Source: Paraburkholderia elongata (GTDB lineage Bacteria; Pseudomonadota; Gammaproteobacteria; Burkholderiales; Burkholderiaceae). From it: a stretch of DNA of 59,051 bases. Under the pieces are notes generated by a model. The model had not been told where the DNA came from and did no database searches. It saw only the letters and a list, made by a program, of their open reading frames with translations. Where the stretch lies: assembly GCF_013177735.1 (NCBI RefSeq), contig NZ_WOEZ01000090.1, positions 1 through 59,051 on the forward strand, in the 5' to 3' direction. This document shows positions 55,636 to 59,051 of the stretch, one piece after another. The position numbers were made by a program, and so were the translations under genes. The stretch's first letter is position 1. Each line of letters starts with the position of its first letter.

Positions 55636-56383
55636 CTTTCAGCCCTCCAATTCGTTTGTCCTTCAGAGACTCCGGGATGCCGGGGAAACGCAGACCGCTC
55701 GACGCTTCCAGCTCGTGTACGGTCTTCACGTCGTACCGGTTGGTGGCTTCATTGTCAACTACAATGGCAAACGCGAGTTGCTGCGACGGAACGTACACGA
55801 CCTTGAACAGTTGAGTCGGCACGAACACACCCGTGTCGCCGATAGTTCGCAGTTGACGGCCGGTGAACATAGGACCGGTGACAACATAGGTGTCACCAGC
55901 ATTGGCAGCAATGCGGCGAACCGCCTCTTCGATATGAGCCCATAAGCGCCGGTTATTCGTCGGATTCTGCGGGACGACGTTTGCGAGCGTGAACGATTCC
56001 GCCATGGCTTCGTCGTCCCACCGGTCGCCTGCGGGGCTCATATGCCCGCGGTCATAGCCGCTCTTTCGGTAGTCGGCGAGCCTTGCACCTTCGCCCTGAG
56101 GCAGGGCAGGCTCCTGGTAAAACTTGTTGGTGCGGACCTCGTCTTTCGCTGCGCTCAGATGGGCGCGCGTCAAGTGTTCGGCTGACCACAGCGGCCCGTG
56201 CGTGACGCCAGAGTGAAGGACCTCGAAATCCGAGTAACACAACGCCCTGGTCTTTACCGCCAACTTCGCGTTCGCGAGAATGGGAGGTTGCCCGCTGGGA
56301 CTGAACTGCGGACATGCCGGGCCAGCGGAAGCATGCATCGCCACTGCGGCCAGCAGAACAGCTAAGAGTTTTTTCATTCGCAT
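55628..56383 (-). CDS. Secreted DNA/RNA non-specific endonuclease (NUC1 type)
   Basis: 251 residues. Sec signal 1-20 (…VAMHASA/GP). The catalytic motif DRGHMSPAGD has His114; the metal site is in NVVPQNPTNNRRLW (Asn140/Asn144 region) followed by Glu153. This is the beta-beta-alpha-metal nuclease of Serratia nuclease type, acting on DNA and RNA in the periplasm or outside. An alternative start is Met at 56377. It lies 36 bases after the membrane-anchored coiled-coil gene and overlaps the last gene, so all are one operon. Confidence 0.92.
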   Translation of the reverse strand: MRMKKLLAVLLAAVAMHASAGPACPQFSPSGQPPILANAKLAVKTRALCYSDFEVLHSGVTHGPLWSAEHLTRAHLSAAKDEVRTNKFYQEPALPQGEGARLADYRKSGYDRGHMSPAGDRWDDEAMAESFTLANVVPQNPTNNRRLWAHIEEAVRRIAANAGDTYVVTGPMFTGRQLRTIGDTGVFVPTQLFKVVYVPSQQLAFAIVVDNEATNRYDVKTVHELEASSGLRFPGIPESLKDKRIGGLKGV

Positions 56384-56419
56384 TGTGAATATGCAGGTTA
56401 GTACACCGCCCGCACGTCT

Positions 56420-57544
56420 TCAGCTTCGAAGCTCGAGCTTGTAGAAGAAGTTCTCGATGGCATAGCGGTGTCGATTGAATGAGTCAAGGTCCCTGACGCG
56501 ATTTTTCAGGTACACGTAGTGACGGCACTCTTTGGCCTTGCTCAGGCGGTCAATGCCTTGCATCGCCGCACTGAATTCGGCCAAAGATAACGGCCTGGGC
56601 ATGGTCAGCTTGTCCACGTCAGGCAAGGCGGTCGCGTCCGTTTGGCGTGTGTCAGGCCACGCCGGGGTGATAAGCAGCCCCTCGGGCAAAATCTCGATGG
56701 TAAAAAGGAACTCGACCTTGCCGGTTTGCTCGTTTGCCCAGCACGGCGGGGAGTCGCGCCCGCCGCGCGCATCCAGCCGCGCCTTCAAGAAGGCGACCTG
56801 TCCCCGCAAATCCGCGTTTTCCTTTTTTAGAGTTCCAGGCATTAGCGGGTTCTGCCCTGTTTCTCGCTCAAGCTTGCTCGCTGCGACGAGTTCCTTGGCT
56901 AGCTGCGCTTCCTGCCCTGGGATGTACGTTTCGTTGAGTTGTTCGCGTAACTGCTGCTGAATCTGGCCTTTCAAGGCAACGCCGGCGAGCGCTTCTGTCG
57001 TGACATCCCGCGGGGTCGCGGGGCGCGTGGGGCCGCTCGCCGCCGTAACGGCGCTCGCCGGTTGCCCCGATTCGTCCTCCGACTTCAGCTGCTTCTCCAG
57101 TTTGGCCTTGAGCGCCAGCGCATCAGTGACTTCCTTTTGAATCGTGTCGCTTGCCCCCGCGCCTGTGCGCGCCGCATCGAGCATATTCTTTACCTCGGTC
57201 AGGGCGCTGAGGTGCGCATCGAGGTCGTCGACGCGTTTCTTGAGCGCATTGCGTTCTTGCACTAGCTTCGACTGTGAAACGAGCGACGAAATGATTTCAT
57301 CGGGCTTTGCTCCCTTTTCTGATAACATTTTTGCTAGTTGCGCACGTGCCGTCTCTAGTAGCTCACGTTCGGCTGTGAGGTTGCCAGCCACGAGCAGCGC
57401 TTGCTCGAACTGCCGCGCACGTTCGTCAGCCTGATAGAGCATCCGTCCCAGCAGCAGAAGCAGCAGGAAGGTCAGCGTGAACGCAATCTCAGTCAGAGAG
57501 AGCTGAAAAATCTGGTCGTTGGTTCGGCGCACATCGGACTCCAT
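56420..57544 (-). CDS. Single-span membrane protein with coiled coil (ZorB/MotB/ExbD-like position)
   Basis: 374 residues from ATG 57544. One membrane span at about 15-37 (SLTEIAFTLTFLLLLLLG) with an acidic residue (Glu near position 19) at its cytoplasmic edge, as in stator B subunits. Then a long coiled coil to about 170, a Pro/Ala linker, more coil, and a C-terminal domain with SPPCWANE, TGKVEFLFTIEIL, HYVYLKNRV and NFFYKLELR. The C-terminal domain is not OmpA-like and I do not recognise it. 9 bases after the coiled-coil gene. A periplasmic sensor part is likely. Confidence 0.75.
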   Translation of the reverse strand: MESDVRRTNDQIFQLSLTEIAFTLTFLLLLLLGRMLYQADERARQFEQALLVAGNLTAERELLETARAQLAKMLSEKGAKPDEIISSLVSQSKLVQERNALKKRVDDLDAHLSALTEVKNMLDAARTGAGASDTIQKEVTDALALKAKLEKQLKSEDESGQPASAVTAASGPTRPATPRDVTTEALAGVALKGQIQQQLREQLNETYIPGQEAQLAKELVAASKLERETGQNPLMPGTLKKENADLRGQVAFLKARLDARGGRDSPPCWANEQTGKVEFLFTIEILPEGLLITPAWPDTRQTDATALPDVDKLTMPRPLSLAEFSAAMQGIDRLSKAKECRHYVYLKNRVRDLDSFNRHRYAIENFFYKLELRS

Positions 57545-57553
57545 TCCCAAGAG

Positions 57554-58645
57554 TTACGCACGTGGGAGTTCGTCCACCGGCGGATAGGTGGCTGGCGCAG
57601 GCTCCGGACTCCACGCTCGGGCTTGATGGGTCGAACCGTTGCCATGCTGGACCTGACCAAGACCGGAAGGGGTGAGCGGAGCAAGCACTTGCCCATTGGA
57701 GGGATTCGTCGGGAACGCCGCGCGGTTCAGGGTGTAGCTGCGCAGCTCGCGCACCAACGTGGCTAAGTGCTCCGTCGCCGCGTGAACGGCCTCTCTTAAC
57801 CCCGGTAGCTCATGCATCGCTGCATCGAGTCGCTGTGCCGTATGTTGCGTGGTGGTGTGAGTTTGCTCGGCTGCCACATGGGCGTCGGCCACGCGTTGCG
57901 AAAGCGCAAGCATGCCGTGAGAGTTTTGGCCAACAGCGGCCGCGACTTCGCCAATGGCACTGGTAAGTCCTTGCAACTCTTGGGTCACCTGGCCTAGAGC
58001 CGCTGCCTGTGCGGCAGCTTCGGTGGATACCGATGCCAGTGTCTTCTGCTGTGTCTCAAGACCTGCAACGGCAGTCTTGACTCCCTCACTGAGCGACTGG
58101 AATGTTGGCACGACGTTCGCCAGGCTTGCGGTCTGCGTCGTGAAAGCGTGTGCGGATGCCGCCAGAACTTCCCGCTGCGAACGCACGTTGTCGTTAAGCA
58201 CGCCGAGGCCGTCCTGAGTTGCCCGCAGCGTCCCGGTGAGAACGCTCAGAGTATCGAGCTGCGCTTGCGAGCCGGCGAGCAATGCATCTTGACTGGCGGC
58301 GAGTTGAATAACACGCTCCAGCATGCCGTCGACGTCGCTGCTACGGGAGCGCATCGCTGCGGCTGCAATCCGCAACGAGTCGACGGATTGCAGCATTTCC
58401 CCCGCCGCCGCGCGGACTGTTGTCGCAATGTCGTTCGTGCCCTGGCTGAGCTGCGCCAGCGGTTCAGTGAGCTTGCTCGCGAAATAGTCGTCCGGAAATG
58501 TGGTTTGCTCGAGCCGCCGAGTCACCGCGTCAGCGAACTGGTTCACCCTGCCTTCGACACTCAGGAGATTTTGCTTCATCCCGTTCGAGTAGCCATCGAC
58601 GGAATGCGATAACCTCCGACTGACGGACTGGTCGAAATCATCCAT
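57554..58645 (-). pseudogene. Coiled-coil tail of a MotA/ZorA-like protein, N-terminus cut off
   Basis: About 363 residues from MDDFDQSVSRRLSHS. Entirely Ala/Gln/Ser-rich helix with heptads (TTQTASLANVVPTFQSLSEG, STEAAAQAAALGQVTQELQG) and a Pro-rich end. The companion gene has a stator-like span, so the missing start probably carried the multi-span channel domain, as in Zorya ZorA or MotA/TolQ/ExbB proteins with long tails (inference). Similarity to a transposase on the other strand begins within about 10 bases of 58645. The frame happens to stay open to 58669. Confidence 0.65.
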
Positions 58646-58651
58646 CGCCAG

Positions 58652-59051
58652 CAGGAAGAGATGGGGCATCTGAAAGACGAAGTCGCGGTGCTCAAAGGCG
58701 AAAAGATGCGTCCGACGTTCAAGCCGAGCCGCATGAACGAGGATGCCGGAAACGCCGCCGAGCCGGATCGAACGCAGAATGGGAAACCGGCCAAACGACC
58801 CGGATCAGAGAAGAAAAGCAAGACGTCGCAACTGAAGATCGATCGTGACGAAGTGATCGAACCGGCAGAGCCGATCCCGCCGGGCTCCCGATTCAAGGGC
58901 TATCGTGATTTCGTGGTCCAGGATCTAGTGATCGAATCACGCAATACGCGATATCGGCTGGCACGCTGGGAGACGCCAGACGGCCAGACCCTGATCGGGC
59001 AACTTCCGCAGGCAGTCCACGGAGGGCATTTCGGCCCGACGCTGGCGAGCT
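58652..59051 (+). mobile_element. Partial transposase gene (IS66-like), runs off the window
   Basis: Frame QEEMGHLKDEVAVLKGEKMR, FKPSRMNEDAG, KRPGSEKKSKTSQL, FKGYRDFVVQDLVIES, RLARWETPDGQTLIGQLP and GGHFGPTLAS. This leader, basic linker and YRDFVVQDL region belongs to long transposases of the IS66-like kind in Burkholderia (recalled, subfamily unsure). The usual N-terminal part is absent at the junction, and no terminal repeat is visible, so the element is itself cut on this side. Confidence 0.65.

Noticed and set aside
56420..57544. OmpA-type peptidoglycan-binding ZorB
   Set aside because: The C-terminal domain shows no OmpA motif; only the position and single span resemble ZorB, so no symbol was given.

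Overview
The window looks like an accessory stretch of a Burkholderiaceae genome (Paraburkholderia/Caballeronia/Burkholderia group; inference). The evidence is a Burkholderia-type phasin, a 246-residue PhaB-type acetoacetyl-CoA reductase, an H-NS protein of the short RGRPP/TWTGWG type, CspA-type cold-shock proteins, and many small proteins with strong AGGAGG-type ribosome sites scattered among broken genes. I saw no rRNA, tRNA, CRISPR array or complete insertion sequence.

The dominant feature is a head-to-tail repeat. Copy 1 covers 1-19615, copy 2 covers 19616-34134 and copy 3 covers 34135-41933. In copy 2, copy-1 bases 12084-17702 (rest of the NHL gene, cspA, Uma2 gene, HTH gene, most of phoU) are replaced by 523 bases that end in the 3' part of a second, diverged phoU. 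Copy 3 follows copy 1 exactly to 40478, then continues as a roughly 95% similar relative of the phasin segment and stops matching at 41933. Everything else in the copies keeps a constant shift (+19615, +34134, and +14519 for the part behind phoU) with unchanged translations.

Each unit carries: a truncated amino-acid-binding protein remnant and a small lipoprotein; a secreted two-cysteine protein; a two-gene operon of small proteins; a divergent Hfq; a DnaJ-type co-chaperone beside an IS21 remnant; several small conserved unknown proteins; a phasin with a clear terminator; a small-protein/H-NS operon; a broken Tat-secreted protein; a secreted NHL beta-propeller; CspA; a Uma2-type nuclease; an HTH protein; PhoU; and another secreted protein. 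Read together this is a stress, storage and nucleoid island, reminiscent of the low-oxygen-activated (lxa) locus of Burkholderia cenocepacia (inference only).

The region 41013-47541 is an older, diverged and partly deleted version of the unit's phasin-to-Uma2 segment in the same gene order, with phaB inserted. The recent tandem amplification appears to have used these old paralogues as crossover sites.

From 47.8 kb the sequence is single copy: a DUF2442 protein, a GAF/histidine kinase/receiver hybrid sensor, a small secreted protein, and a thioredoxin plus CcdA pair for periplasmic reduction. Then come a graveyard of fragments (hydrolase, PIN-like), a second member of the two-cysteine secreted family, and a leftward operon. 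That operon has a coiled-coil protein, a single-span membrane protein with a long coiled coil, a secreted DRGH nuclease and a small protein, resembling a Zorya/MotAB-type defence module (inference). Its first gene is cut by a junction with a partial transposase that runs off the right end.
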